DNA from: G965202915 sp965202915
Lineage (GTDB): Bacteria; Pseudomonadota; Gammaproteobacteria; Eutrophobiales; Eutrophobiaceae
Reading direction: 5' to 3'
NCBI GenBank assembly: GCA_965202915.1
Contig: OZ241847.1
Location: 1,178,001-1,242,000 of the forward strand
Length of the DNA stretch: 64,000 nucleotides
Positions 55,589 through 63,467 of this stretch are shown here, piece after piece. Under the pieces are notes generated by a model. The model was not told the DNA's origin and did not search any database. It saw only the letters and a program-made list of their open reading frames with translations. How positions within the stretch are numbered: position 1 is the stretch's first letter; each line of letters begins with the position of its first letter. The translations under genes and the position numbers were made by a program.

Positions 55589-55864
55589 ATGAAAACGACA
55601 CCGTTTGATGCTGCCGAGTATCTGGACAGCCCGGAATTGATTGCGGCCTATCTGGAAGAGGCGATGGCCGATGACGACCCCCGCATTTTTCTGCTGGCGT
55701 TGGGGAACGTCGCTCGGGCCAAGGGAATCAATGACATTGCCCGGGCCACTGGCCTTAGCCGTCAGAGTCTGTACAAGACCTTGTCCGGCGAGGTGCAGCC
55801 GAAGTTCGACACAGTTCAGAAGATCATCAGGGCCGTGGATGTTAAGCTGGCGGTTACCGTCTAA
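55589..55864 (+). CDS. HigA-type antitoxin
   Basis: A 91-residue HTH antitoxin: PFDAAEYLDSPELIAAYLEEA at the N-terminus and the HTH GINDIARATGLSRQSLYKTLSGE followed by KFDTVQKIIRAVDV. This is the addiction-module antidote partner of the toxin just upstream. It should bind the toxin and repress the shared promoter. Confidence 0.88.
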   Translation: MKTTPFDAAEYLDSPELIAAYLEEAMADDDPRIFLLALGNVARAKGINDIARATGLSRQSLYKTLSGEVQPKFDTVQKIIRAVDVKLAVTV

Positions 55865-55936
55865 TTCTTGCGCTCCACCGTCGCGGGGTTGCCTTGTTTA
55901 ACAGAAGTGGCACAACGAGCCGTGAAGAACAGATAG

Positions 55937-58114
55937 ATGGATGCAGACAGGATTCAGGTCATGGAATTCCGCATATCTGATTCATTCACCGATAGCCTTG
56001 GCAAACTGACCCGCGCTGAGCAGAAGGTGGCCAAAACCACCGCCTTCGATTTGCAGACGAACCCGAAAAATCCGGGGCATAGCTTCCACAAGCTGGATCG
56101 CGCACAGGACAAGAATTTCTGGTCCGTTCGTGTGAATCGCGATATACGAATCATCGTTCATCGCTCAGAATCAAACCTGTTACTTTGCTACGTCGGTCAT
56201 CATGATGATGCTTACAAATGGGCGGAAAAGCGCAAACTGGAAACTCACCCGAAAACCGGTGCGGCCCAGCTTGTTGAGATACGTGAGCGTATTGAACAAG
56301 TACGTGTATCGTATTACGTTAATGTAGAGGCAGCCCCACCGCCAAAACCGTTGTTATTTGACGGGATCGATGACGATGAATTGCTTAGTTACGGTGTGCC
56401 TTCCGAATGGCTGGCGGACGTAAAAATAGCCGACGAGGATACAATTCTGGAACTCGCAGATCACCTGCCGGCGGAGGCCTCTGAAGCACTGATTGAGATT
56501 GCGGTTGGCGGAACACCGCAACCATCCGCAACCGTAACAGAAAATAATTTATATTCAAAAGCTCCTCGAGTTGGTGGAATACCACAACCATCGGCAACCG
56601 CAACATCGCATACCGATCCATTTGACCACCCGGATGCGCAACGCCGCTTCCGTGTCATGAACGACGTTGAAGAGCTGGAACGTGCGTTGGATTTTCCCTG
56701 GGAAAAATGGGCAATCTTCCTCCACCCCGCTCAACAAGCCTTGGTCGAGAAGGACTTTAATGGGCCGGCAAGGGTTTCCGGTTCAGCAGGTACGGGCAAA
56801 ACGATTGTTGCTTTGCACCGGGCTGTGTACTTGGCGAGGAAAAATCCGGAATCGCGTGTACTGCTAACGACGTTATCAGAATCTCTTGCCAACGCGCTCA
56901 AGGAAAAGCTGAAACACCTGATTGGGAGTACACCCAGACTTGCGGAACGTCTCGAAATTCATTCAACGGACTTTATCGCCCTCCGCTTGTACAAGTTCAA
57001 TGTGGAACAACAAAACCTGTTGAATCGAAAAGAGCTATTCGAATTGGTCTCCAATCACGCAGACGACGTGGAGGGGCTGCGTTTCTCAAAAGTTTTTGTC
57101 TTCGCAGAATGGCTTCAGGTCGTCGATGCATGGCAGATAGACTCATGGGATGAGTATCGAGAGGTGCGCCGGTCAGGTCGGAAGACGAGGCTAACGGAGT
57201 CACAGCGCCATCTTTTATGGGGCGTATTTGAGCACGTTCACCAAGAGCTGAAAGACAAAAATGCTGTCTCTATGGCAGGCGTATATCTTTCGCTGACAAA
57301 TGCACTGGCGGTAAAACAAAACAGGCCGTTCGGTTTCGTGGTCGTTGATGAAGCGCAAGACATTAGCATTCCGCAGTTACGATTCTTGTCCGCGTTGGGC
57401 GACGACAAGCCAAACACACTTTTCTTTGCAGGCGACTTAGGCCAGCGGATATTCCAGCAGGCATTTTCATGGAAATCACTCGGCGTCGATATTCGGGGGC
57501 GCTCCAAGACACTCCGGGTCAATTACAGAACGTCGCACCAGATAAGAATGCAGGCGGATCGGTTATTGGAGCCAAGCGTATCCGACGTTGATGGCAACGT
57601 GGATGACCGTAGTGGCACTGTTTCAGTATTCAACGGGCCTCGTCCGACTATTCGGACTTTCCAGTCAAGCGAAGATGAGATTACCAATGTCGGCGAGTGG
57701 CTGAAAAGCCTGCGGGAGGAAGGAATTGAACCTCATGAGATCGGCGTGATCGTTCGTTCCGATAATGAACTAGACCGTGCGGAAGCCGCGCTAAAGGTGG
57801 CAGGTATGCCATACAAACTGCTGGATAGCTATATCCAGCTTGTGCACGGCAGTGCGGCACTGTGCACGATGCATTTGGCGAAGGGTTTGGAATTCAAGGC
57901 CGTGGTTGTGATGGCTTGTGATGACGAGGTAATTCCGTCGCAGGAACGCATAGAGGGAGTTGCCGACGGTGCCGATTTGGAAGAGGTCTATGATACCGAA
58001 CGGCATTTACTTTATGTTGCTTGTACCAGAGCGAGGGATCGGTTATTAGTGACCAGCGGTGAGATTCCTTCGGAGTTTTTGGAGGACTTGGGGAACAGGC
58101 AAAACGGAGATTAA
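55937..58114 (+). CDS. RelE-like domain fused to UvrD/Rep-type helicase
   Basis: A 725-residue protein. Residues about 9-105 resemble RelE toxins (FTDSLGKLTRAEQKVAKTTA, HKLDRAQDKNFWSVRVNRDIRIIVH, YVGHHDDAYKWAEKRK). The rest is a superfamily 1 helicase: Walker A GSAGTGKTIVALHR, DEAQD Walker B (FVVVDEAQDIS), LRVNYRTSHQI, HLAKGLEFKAVVV and VACTRARDRLLV. A linker near residues 190-220 repeats GGTPQPSAT / GGIPQPSAT. ATG 55961 is an alternative start at the beginning of the RelE-like domain. It sits just after a true RelE/HigA pair. No nuclease domain is seen. Confidence 0.85.
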   Translation: MDADRIQVMEFRISDSFTDSLGKLTRAEQKVAKTTAFDLQTNPKNPGHSFHKLDRAQDKNFWSVRVNRDIRIIVHRSESNLLLCYVGHHDDAYKWAEKRKLETHPKTGAAQLVEIRERIEQVRVSYYVNVEAAPPPKPLLFDGIDDDELLSYGVPSEWLADVKIADEDTILELADHLPAEASEALIEIAVGGTPQPSATVTENNLYSKAPRVGGIPQPSATATSHTDPFDHPDAQRRFRVMNDVEELERALDFPWEKWAIFLHPAQQALVEKDFNGPARVSGSAGTGKTIVALHRAVYLARKNPESRVLLTTLSESLANALKEKLKHLIGSTPRLAERLEIHSTDFIALRLYKFNVEQQNLLNRKELFELVSNHADDVEGLRFSKVFVFAEWLQVVDAWQIDSWDEYREVRRSGRKTRLTESQRHLLWGVFEHVHQELKDKNAVSMAGVYLSLTNALAVKQNRPFGFVVVDEAQDISIPQLRFLSALGDDKPNTLFFAGDLGQRIFQQAFSWKSLGVDIRGRSKTLRVNYRTSHQIRMQADRLLEPSVSDVDGNVDDRSGTVSVFNGPRPTIRTFQSSEDEITNVGEWLKSLREEGIEPHEIGVIVRSDNELDRAEAALKVAGMPYKLLDSYIQLVHGSAALCTMHLAKGLEFKAVVVMACDDEVIPSQERIEGVADGADLEEVYDTERHLLYVACTRARDRLLVTSGEIPSEFLEDLGNRQNGD

Positions 58115-58274
58115 GATGGATAAGTAGTTTATGAGTATGAGTGCTCGCCGGATGCGATTTTGATAGTTCAGCTTATATATCAAGAATTACTCGATGTCCT
58201 GAATAGTAGCAACGATGATGAATTGCAATACTTCACTCCCGAGCAAACAATCAAATGGTAGAACATTTTTTTAG
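58115..58274. other. Short gap with a startless coding remnant
   Basis: The plus strand holds about 44 open codons (YEYECSPDAILIVQLIYQEL, then LNSSNDDELQYFTPEQ) ending at TAG 58261, without a start codon. It reads like the tail of a lost protein. Nothing else was recognised. Confidence 0.3.
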
Positions 58275-59003
58275 CTAACACTTTATTCGGGGACAGCGCC
58301 CAAATAGGTTAGCAAAAGTTAAATCAAACACACTGTTATCTATGAAATAATCAACTGCATTAGAAAGGGTGTCGATATGCTTAGATACGACAATAGCCGC
58401 CCAAATTAACTCTGTTATAGAATCAGCATGTTCTTTTACTTCAAACTCTTCTGGATTGGATATAGCTGTAAGAACTATTACTATAAATAGAGTAATCATA
58501 GATATAATTCTCATTTTGAGTTCTATGATTATTTGTGCATTATAAACACCCAGATAGCTAGCATCTTCATCGCTGATAAAGGTTTTTCCATCAACTAAGT
58601 TTTGTTCTGTTTTTTGAGCATAATCCAATAGGTTATCCAGAAGAACTTTAAGTAATTTCTCAATATTTTTTAACTTTTGTTTAAATTGCTGATTAATTTC
58701 ATCATCACTTTCGAATGCTTTTCTAATATCTTCTAATAACTTTTTTTTCGATTATTCAATGGCACCTATTTCCTTAATTCCTCCATCATTTTTTAAAGAT
58801 TCTACTATTTCTTTATTCCATGCAATGCCAATATAAAAAATCGAAAACCAATCATTCTCTAAAACCATGACTCGCCAGTATGCAATATATGATCTAAGTC
58901 TTATCGCAATTATTTTTTGTTTGTGAGCCTTTAACACAGCACTTCTCAAAAAAATAAGAAACGCGGCTAGAACTAGGTAAACTGCTATTTGCCAAAAATC
59001 CAT
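58275..59003 (-). pseudogene. Membrane protein interrupted by an in-frame TAA
   Basis: From ATG 59003 an 83-codon frame (one N-terminal membrane helix: IAVYLVLAAFLIFLRSAVL) stops at TAA 58752-58754, directly before a run of eight A. The same frame stays open afterwards (SKKKLLEDIRKAFESDDEIN, QQFKQKLKNIEKLLKVLLDN) into a second membrane helix (ISMITLFIVIVLTAIS) and ends at 58275. Read as one, it is about 242 residues; the downstream part alone has no good start or ribosome binding site. I do not recognise the family. Strong AT richness marks it as foreign. Confidence 0.5.
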
Positions 59004-59043
59004 TATTTTCTCGTAGAATTATAACGCTTAAATCAGGTGCGCT

Positions 59044-59136
59044 ATGGGCGTCACCCGGATTTTCCTGCTATATGTTGTTGGAATCATCTTTATCGTGGGC
59101 TCCATTCCGGTAATCTTTCTGGTGCGACCATTTTAA
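59044..59136 (+). CDS. Possible 30-residue membrane peptide
   Basis: ATG 59044 opens MGVTRIFLLYVVGIIFIVGS to VRPF, a single hydrophobic helix with a basic residue at each end, stopping at TAA. There is no strong ribosome binding site, so it may be a remnant or chance frame rather than a small toxin or regulator. Confidence 0.25.
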   Translation: MGVTRIFLLYVVGIIFIVGSIPVIFLVRPF

Positions 59137-59308
59137 GCACTTTGCTAAGTAGTATTAGATGTTTTAGTCTCGCCCCATAACTAACTTAATCGGTTGTACT
59201 GCGTTAGTTCTTCATCGGTAATATCTGTTGCCAAAACTAATTCATTGGCCGGAACGGTTCATTGGTCTTCCTCCTGAATGTGCAGGCAGTAGGGTTGGTC
59301 TTGCAGAG

Positions 59309-59749
59309 TCACGTTATGAAATTTCGGGTTATCAAACCGCAGCCGGACAAATCCTTATAAACCCATACCCTGTGGTGCCCGTCATCATTTAAATAATAAA
59401 TCTGCAACCAAGGCAGTCGAAGGAACCGCCTGATCGTGGATTGGCGGAGAATTACTCCTTGATGCACGTAGGGGGGATAGGCGGTTTTATAGTTTTTTCT
59501 GATGGTGACGAAGCTGAAGTCCACGTGCTCGCCAACAAAGTTTTCCGGTTCATCGATGTAGGTCATCGCGCACCAGACCAAAAAGCCAGATACAATTATT
59601 ACTGCTGTCAATATCATTTCCATAAATATCTCATTAGACGTGTTCAAGCGTATAAGATTGTGATTTGATTCCGATCTCGGAAAGGCATTGTTCCGCATAG
59701 CAACGAGCATCTTAACATTCGACAACTTATCTATCTCGTCAGATTGCAC
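59309..59749 (-). CDS. Hypothetical single-span membrane protein
   Basis: Up to 146 residues. An internal ATG at MEMILTAVIIVSGFLVWCAM places a membrane helix near the N-terminus, followed by a soluble domain of about 80 residues (DFSFVTIRKNYKTAYPPY, LRLPWLQIYYLNDDGHH). The longer start is possible. No family recognised. It is immediately upstream of an IS256-family fragment lying on the opposite strand. Confidence 0.45.
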   Translation of the reverse strand: MQSDEIDKLSNVKMLVAMRNNAFPRSESNHNLIRLNTSNEIFMEMILTAVIIVSGFLVWCAMTYIDEPENFVGEHVDFSFVTIRKNYKTAYPPYVHQGVILRQSTIRRFLRLPWLQIYYLNDDGHHRVWVYKDLSGCGLITRNFIT

Positions 59750-59842
59750 AATAAATTCAAAAATAGCAATTTTCTCGACGCATGATCCCAGGTATCCGAA
59801 TGCGCCCTTAGGCTTGCGGAAACACCGGGAGTAACGAATAGC

Positions 59843-60112
59843 GTTCTACGATTCCCCGGCACAGCATGGGCAGAGTATCCGTACCCGTAGCCCGATTGAA
59901 TCGACCTTCGGTACGATCCGTCACCGGACCAGGGGTGCAAGAATTGCCTGAGTCGTGATGGCAGGCTACACATGATGTTAAAGCCGGGCACGTGTGCGGA
60001 GGGAAAGAGGTTTCGCCTGCGCGGCTTCAACGACCTTGCCAAGGTCATTACGGGAATCACATTCAAAGATGGAATCGAGGTAACGGATATCGACCAGGTC
60101 GCTGCTTTTTAG
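59843..60112 (+). mobile_element. IS256-family transposase C-terminal fragment
   Basis: The plus strand reads FYDSPAQHGQSIRTRSPIES then TFGTIRHRTRGARIA, and after a frameshift NCLSRDGRLHMMLKPGTCAE, GFNDLAKVITGITFKDGIEV, ending at TAG 60110-60112. NPIEST..T.R.RT..CLS is the C-terminal signature of IS256-type (mutator-like) transposases. Confidence 0.8.
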
Positions 60113-60205
60113 GCCTTTGAACTGAACTTTTGACAATAACTTTGGACTCGCATTAAAGTGTTAGTATAATTTGAAATTTTGTATAAATCATGGAGGATTA
60201 TCCAA

Positions 60206-61084
60206 ATGCCAATAACACAGAAACTATTTGATGCGCTTCAGAATACTGCGCAAGATATCGGGTACCACATACTGCGCCCGCTTCCACAGAATGCCTGGAA
60301 TCACTACAACGGTGAGCCTTTTCAGAGCAATGACCCTGAAAGCGGACGCACGGGATGGTTCAGCTTCCCAAGAGAGGGGGTCGTAAGGTTTAGCCTGGGG
60401 GACGAAGGATTTATCGAATTCGCTGATATAGCTCCATCGTCTATCGGGGATAGCGAATTTGAACCACCTGTAATATCCGATACTACCCAGATTGATTCTC
60501 AGATAAGCACCATCGTTAACAACAGCGATGCTGAAGTAACCAGAGAATACAATCATAGTACGTCTGCCGAACGCTCTCTGTCAGAAACGGTTGGTGTAGG
60601 CTACTCTGCATCAGTCACCCAGAGTTTTGGATACAGTATCGGCTTAGCAAAAGGTAAAACGTCCATTACTGTTGAACTGTCAACCAGTTATGAGCGTCAA
60701 TGGGGCAACAAAGAGTCAGAAACATCCCAGACCAGGACGTCTGTGGCTGTTCCCCCAAGGACTACAGTGAGACTGATTACCAGTAAAAATGTCGGAGATT
60801 TCACACAAAGAGCCCGGGTATTCACAGAAGTCGGGTACACTATCACTGTCGAGGCTCGTAACGAGTGGACCCATCACTTTAAAAACATTGAAAATCTGGT
60901 CACTATTATGACAGGCTTTGGTCTTGATAGAGATCCTTGGTCTTCCTGGTGGAAAGATCATCCTACAAATGCACATCGAGCCCGTTCTATTCTGTCCATT
61001 GAACCTATGCTTCTGGAGTTTGATATTAGGGGCAAATCGTCCACGATTTCCGATGTAACTGTAGAATCGGAAGCAATTGAATAA
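60206..61084 (+). CDS. Aerolysin-like (ETX/MTX2-type) pore-forming protein
   Basis: About 292 residues. The second half has long amphipathic strands rich in Ser/Thr typical of aerolysin-superfamily pore-forming domains: NHSTSAERSLSETVGVGYSA, GKTSITVELSTSYERQW, ETSQTRTSVAVPPRTTVRLI, then YTITVEARNEW. The SVAVPP.T.V block and the alternating ST pattern are what ETX/MTX2 proteins show. The N-terminal about 100 residues (GRTGWFSFPREGVVRFSLGD) would be a separate receptor or regulatory part. No signal peptide is visible. ATG 60206 is preceded by GGAGG ten bases upstream; the longer frame from 60179 is less likely. The gene is bracketed by IS256-family fragments. Toxicity is inferred from fold resemblance only. 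Confidence 0.7.
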   Translation: MPITQKLFDALQNTAQDIGYHILRPLPQNAWNHYNGEPFQSNDPESGRTGWFSFPREGVVRFSLGDEGFIEFADIAPSSIGDSEFEPPVISDTTQIDSQISTIVNNSDAEVTREYNHSTSAERSLSETVGVGYSASVTQSFGYSIGLAKGKTSITVELSTSYERQWGNKESETSQTRTSVAVPPRTTVRLITSKNVGDFTQRARVFTEVGYTITVEARNEWTHHFKNIENLVTIMTGFGLDRDPWSSWWKDHPTNAHRARSILSIEPMLLEFDIRGKSSTISDVTVESEAIE

Positions 61085-61144
61085 TAGACAGGTAATTATT
61101 CTTTAAGTACCTGTTCACAAAGAATAAAGCCTCCACAAAAGGAC

Positions 61145-61405
61145 GGATGAACAGGCGATATACATGTAGTGGTTGCGACTTGATCTGAGGTTTCCTGTTT
61201 CCGAAGCGCATTGCTCGCCCATCCTGAGCGTGCGCCGGATATTCAACTAGCCACCACTGCCTGTTCCGTCGGTTCATCCGCCCACGGTTGTTCAGGTTTG
61301 GCTGCCGGTGATCGCAGTTCAGCAGCGCCTGTTTCCATCGCCTCCCGGTAACGATAAAATATGTCTCCTGAGTCTGCAATCCAGCCATTACCGTCCTTTC
61401 AAGAG
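61145..61405 (-). pseudogene. Possible IS481-type transposase remnant
   Basis: The minus strand reads in broken frames FYRYREAMETGAAELRSPAA then WADEPTEQAVV, which resembles the N-terminal part of IS481-like transposases (FYRY.EA.ETGG). Stops and frame changes interrupt it. Weak call. Confidence 0.35.
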
Positions 61406-61484
61406 CCACCGTTCAAATCAGGTTTGAACCACTACAAGGCCGGGGTGAGCAGACTCTCCAGTCAGCCTTCAGCACGGGGCTTTC

Positions 61485-61519
61485 GAGTTATAACTGAATC
61501 TGGTGTTTGAGGAATTGAA
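61485..61519. repeat. 35-base exact repeat (partner 45406-45440)
   Basis: Identical to the block beside the DJ-1 fragment and again next to IS256-type sequence, here the central transposase part rather than its start. Confidence 0.85.
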
Positions 61520-61745
61520 GTGAGTACTTGGATAAAGACCGCTGGATGTATGTGTGAGCCGATGGTGTTTACAGTGGCCTGAGGGCTGAGCAGGCCAAAC
61601 TCTGCACGTTGGTGGTCATCGATGCCAATGCGCGTGGGGAGAAGCATTTCCTGGTCATTGGGGACAGGGTATGGTCACGGGGGCAAGGCTGGAAGCGCGA
61701 GCAAACCCAACTCTTGCCGGCCTGGTATCCGGGGCAAAACTGAAT
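61520..61745 (+). mobile_element. IS256-family transposase central fragment
   Basis: Reads DRWMYV, a TGA where Trp is expected, then ADGVYSGLRAEQAKLCTLVV and EKHFLVIGD, ending in QGWK. WADGVY..R...CLLV is the core catalytic region of IS256 transposases. The frame ends at TGA about 61741. No intact N- or C-terminus is here. Confidence 0.7.
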
Positions 61746-61840
61746 TTGCAGCTTTTTGCCTTTCACTTCATGCCTGGGTTCGGCCTATTGCCATGCCTCT
61801 GCCTATGGCCATACTCGGGCATCGAATTAACCGAGCTAAT

Positions 61841-62422
61841 TCATTGATCGGTATATTCAAACAGTTTGACGACTTTTTGTACGCCACCGGTCTGTCTGGT
61901 GATATCGGTCATCGCCTCGGCCTCGGCGCGGCTGATTATCCCCATTAGATAAACCACGCCTTTGTCAGTTACGACCTTGACGTTCAGTCCTTTCAGTTTT
62001 CTTGAGGCAAGGATTTTTGATTTTACCTTGCCGGTCACCAAAGTATCGCTACTGCGTGCGACCAATGCACTGGGCGCGGCGATGGTGACTTCATTGTGCA
62101 CGTGTTTTACTTTGTCTATGTTTCTTACGATCTCGATCAGGCGTGTTCGCAGCTCTTCGGTGGGGGCTTCACCGGTGACCAGTACCGTATTGTTGTAACT
62201 GGTTACGTTGATATGCGTCTGTGAACGAATCTGTTTGTCCTGATAAAAGGCCTTTAAGGCTTTTAATTCAATCGCTTCATCCTCGACCAGAGTGCCGGCG
62301 GTTCTGGGATCAGTGGCTACGTTGACGCCAGTGGCGGTGGCCAGGCCGCCTACGGCTAATGCGGCACAACCGGGCAATACCGGAATAATTAGAATAATAA
62401 ACAGATAGCGAGCATACTTCAT
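61841..62422 (-). CDS. dolP: BON-domain outer membrane lipoprotein DolP
   Basis: About 193 residues. Lipobox LPGC (IPVLPGCAAL) gives a lipoprotein; the body has two BON domains (residues about 45-110 and 120-190: INVTSYNNTVLVTGEAPTEE, LNVKVVTDKGVVYLMGIISR). This is DolP (YraP), which supports outer membrane integrity and the Bam complex and binds anionic lipids at the division site. ATG 62422 is chosen because the signal peptide MKYARYLFIILIIPV starts there. It is downstream of diaA, the conserved order. Confidence 0.92.
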   Translation of the reverse strand: MKYARYLFIILIIPVLPGCAALAVGGLATATGVNVATDPRTAGTLVEDEAIELKALKAFYQDKQIRSQTHINVTSYNNTVLVTGEAPTEELRTRLIEIVRNIDKVKHVHNEVTIAAPSALVARSSDTLVTGKVKSKILASRKLKGLNVKVVTDKGVVYLMGIISRAEAEAMTDITRQTGGVQKVVKLFEYTDQ

Positions 62423-62429
62423 TATGTTG

Positions 62430-63023
62430 TTATACCTCCAAACCAAGCAGACGATGATCGATTAGATCACATAGACAATGAATAACCACGATGTGTACTT
62501 CCTGAATCCTGGCGGTTGACTGGCTGGGCACACGGATCTCAAAATCATCTTTGTTAATTATTTCGCCGATCTGCCCGCCGTCGCGTCCGGTCAATGCAAT
62601 GACTTTGATATCCCGTTCATGGGCAGCGTCAATGGCATGGATGATATTGTGTGAATTACCGCTGGTGCTGATCGCCATTAATACGTCACCCGGCTGACCC
62701 AGCGCGCGCACCTGTTTTGAGTACACTTCCGCATATTGATAATCATTGGCTATCGAGGTTAGGGTCGAGGTGTCGGTGGTGAGTGCCATCGCCGGCAGCC
62801 CCGGCCGCTCCATTTCAAAGCGGTTTAGCATTTCCGCGGCAAAATGCTGGGCGTCGGCGGCGGAACCGCCGTTGCCGCAACTCATGAGCTTGTGCTCGGC
62901 CAGCAGGCTGTCCGCCATTAAATTGGCCGCGTCCGCTATTATCGGCGCGAGTGCGGGTATTGAATCGGTTTTAGTCCGAATACTTTCAAGGAAGTTATGT
63001 TCGACTCTGTCAATTGCACTCAT
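62430..63023 (-). CDS. diaA: SIS-domain protein DiaA (phosphoheptose isomerase-like)
   Basis: A 197-residue SIS fold protein. MSCGNGGSAADAQHFAAEML and LMAISTSGNSHNIIHAIDAA are the sugar-phosphate-binding loops shared with GmhA. In this gene order (yraN-diaA-dolP) the protein is normally DiaA, which stimulates DnaA assembly at oriC. A GmhA-like isomerase activity cannot be ruled out from sequence. Confidence 0.88.
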   Translation of the reverse strand: MSAIDRVEHNFLESIRTKTDSIPALAPIIADAANLMADSLLAEHKLMSCGNGGSAADAQHFAAEMLNRFEMERPGLPAMALTTDTSTLTSIANDYQYAEVYSKQVRALGQPGDVLMAISTSGNSHNIIHAIDAAHERDIKVIALTGRDGGQIGEIINKDDFEIRVPSQSTARIQEVHIVVIHCLCDLIDHRLLGLEV

Positions 63024-63065
63024 GTTGATATATTGAAGGTGTAGCTGTTTTTCAGGCAGGTAATA

Positions 63066-63452
63066 TTATGCCTGAAATGCGTTTTTTATCCAATCGATCC
63101 GCCAATTCGGTGGCCTGCCGCTGATCGGGACGATATCAAAGCGACAGATCCGTTCGCCGAAATGTTGATTTATTTGCAGATAATACAGGCTGGTCTTTAT
63201 GATGCGGGAACATTTTTTATGATCGATGGATTCAATTGCCTCCCGCTGATTCTTGCGGAGGCGCACTTCCACAAATACAATGCCTTCATTGTCCTGCATG
63301 ATCAGATCGATCTCTCCGGATTGATGCCGAAAGTTGCGTTCGAGTAATGACAGGCCATTTTTAATCAGGAATTTTTCGGCCGCCTGCTCGGCGGCGTGAC
63401 CGATTTCGGTGGTGGTCGCCGGAGCGGTTTTGTTGTCGACCGGAACAATCAT
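63066..63452 (-). CDS. yraN: YraN-family (UPF0102) nuclease-like protein
   Basis: A 128-residue restriction-endonuclease-like fold protein with the family start GHAAEQAAEKFL, then RNFRHQSGEIDLIMQD and IVFVEVRLRKN, the D-ExV-type core of UPF0102. Biochemical role is unknown; the Holliday-junction-resolvase-like fold suggests DNA binding. Its start is only 15 bases from the lpoA stop. Confidence 0.9.
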   Translation of the reverse strand: MIVPVDNKTAPATTTEIGHAAEQAAEKFLIKNGLSLLERNFRHQSGEIDLIMQDNEGIVFVEVRLRKNQREAIESIDHKKCSRIIKTSLYYLQINQHFGERICRFDIVPISGRPPNWRIDWIKNAFQA

Positions 63453-63467
63453 TGCCCATACGGTGGT

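Noticed and set aside
56510..56610. Repeated GGxPQPSAT in the RelE-helicase as a possible functional repeat array
   Set aside because: Only two units in a linker; more likely a small duplication giving a flexible hinge.
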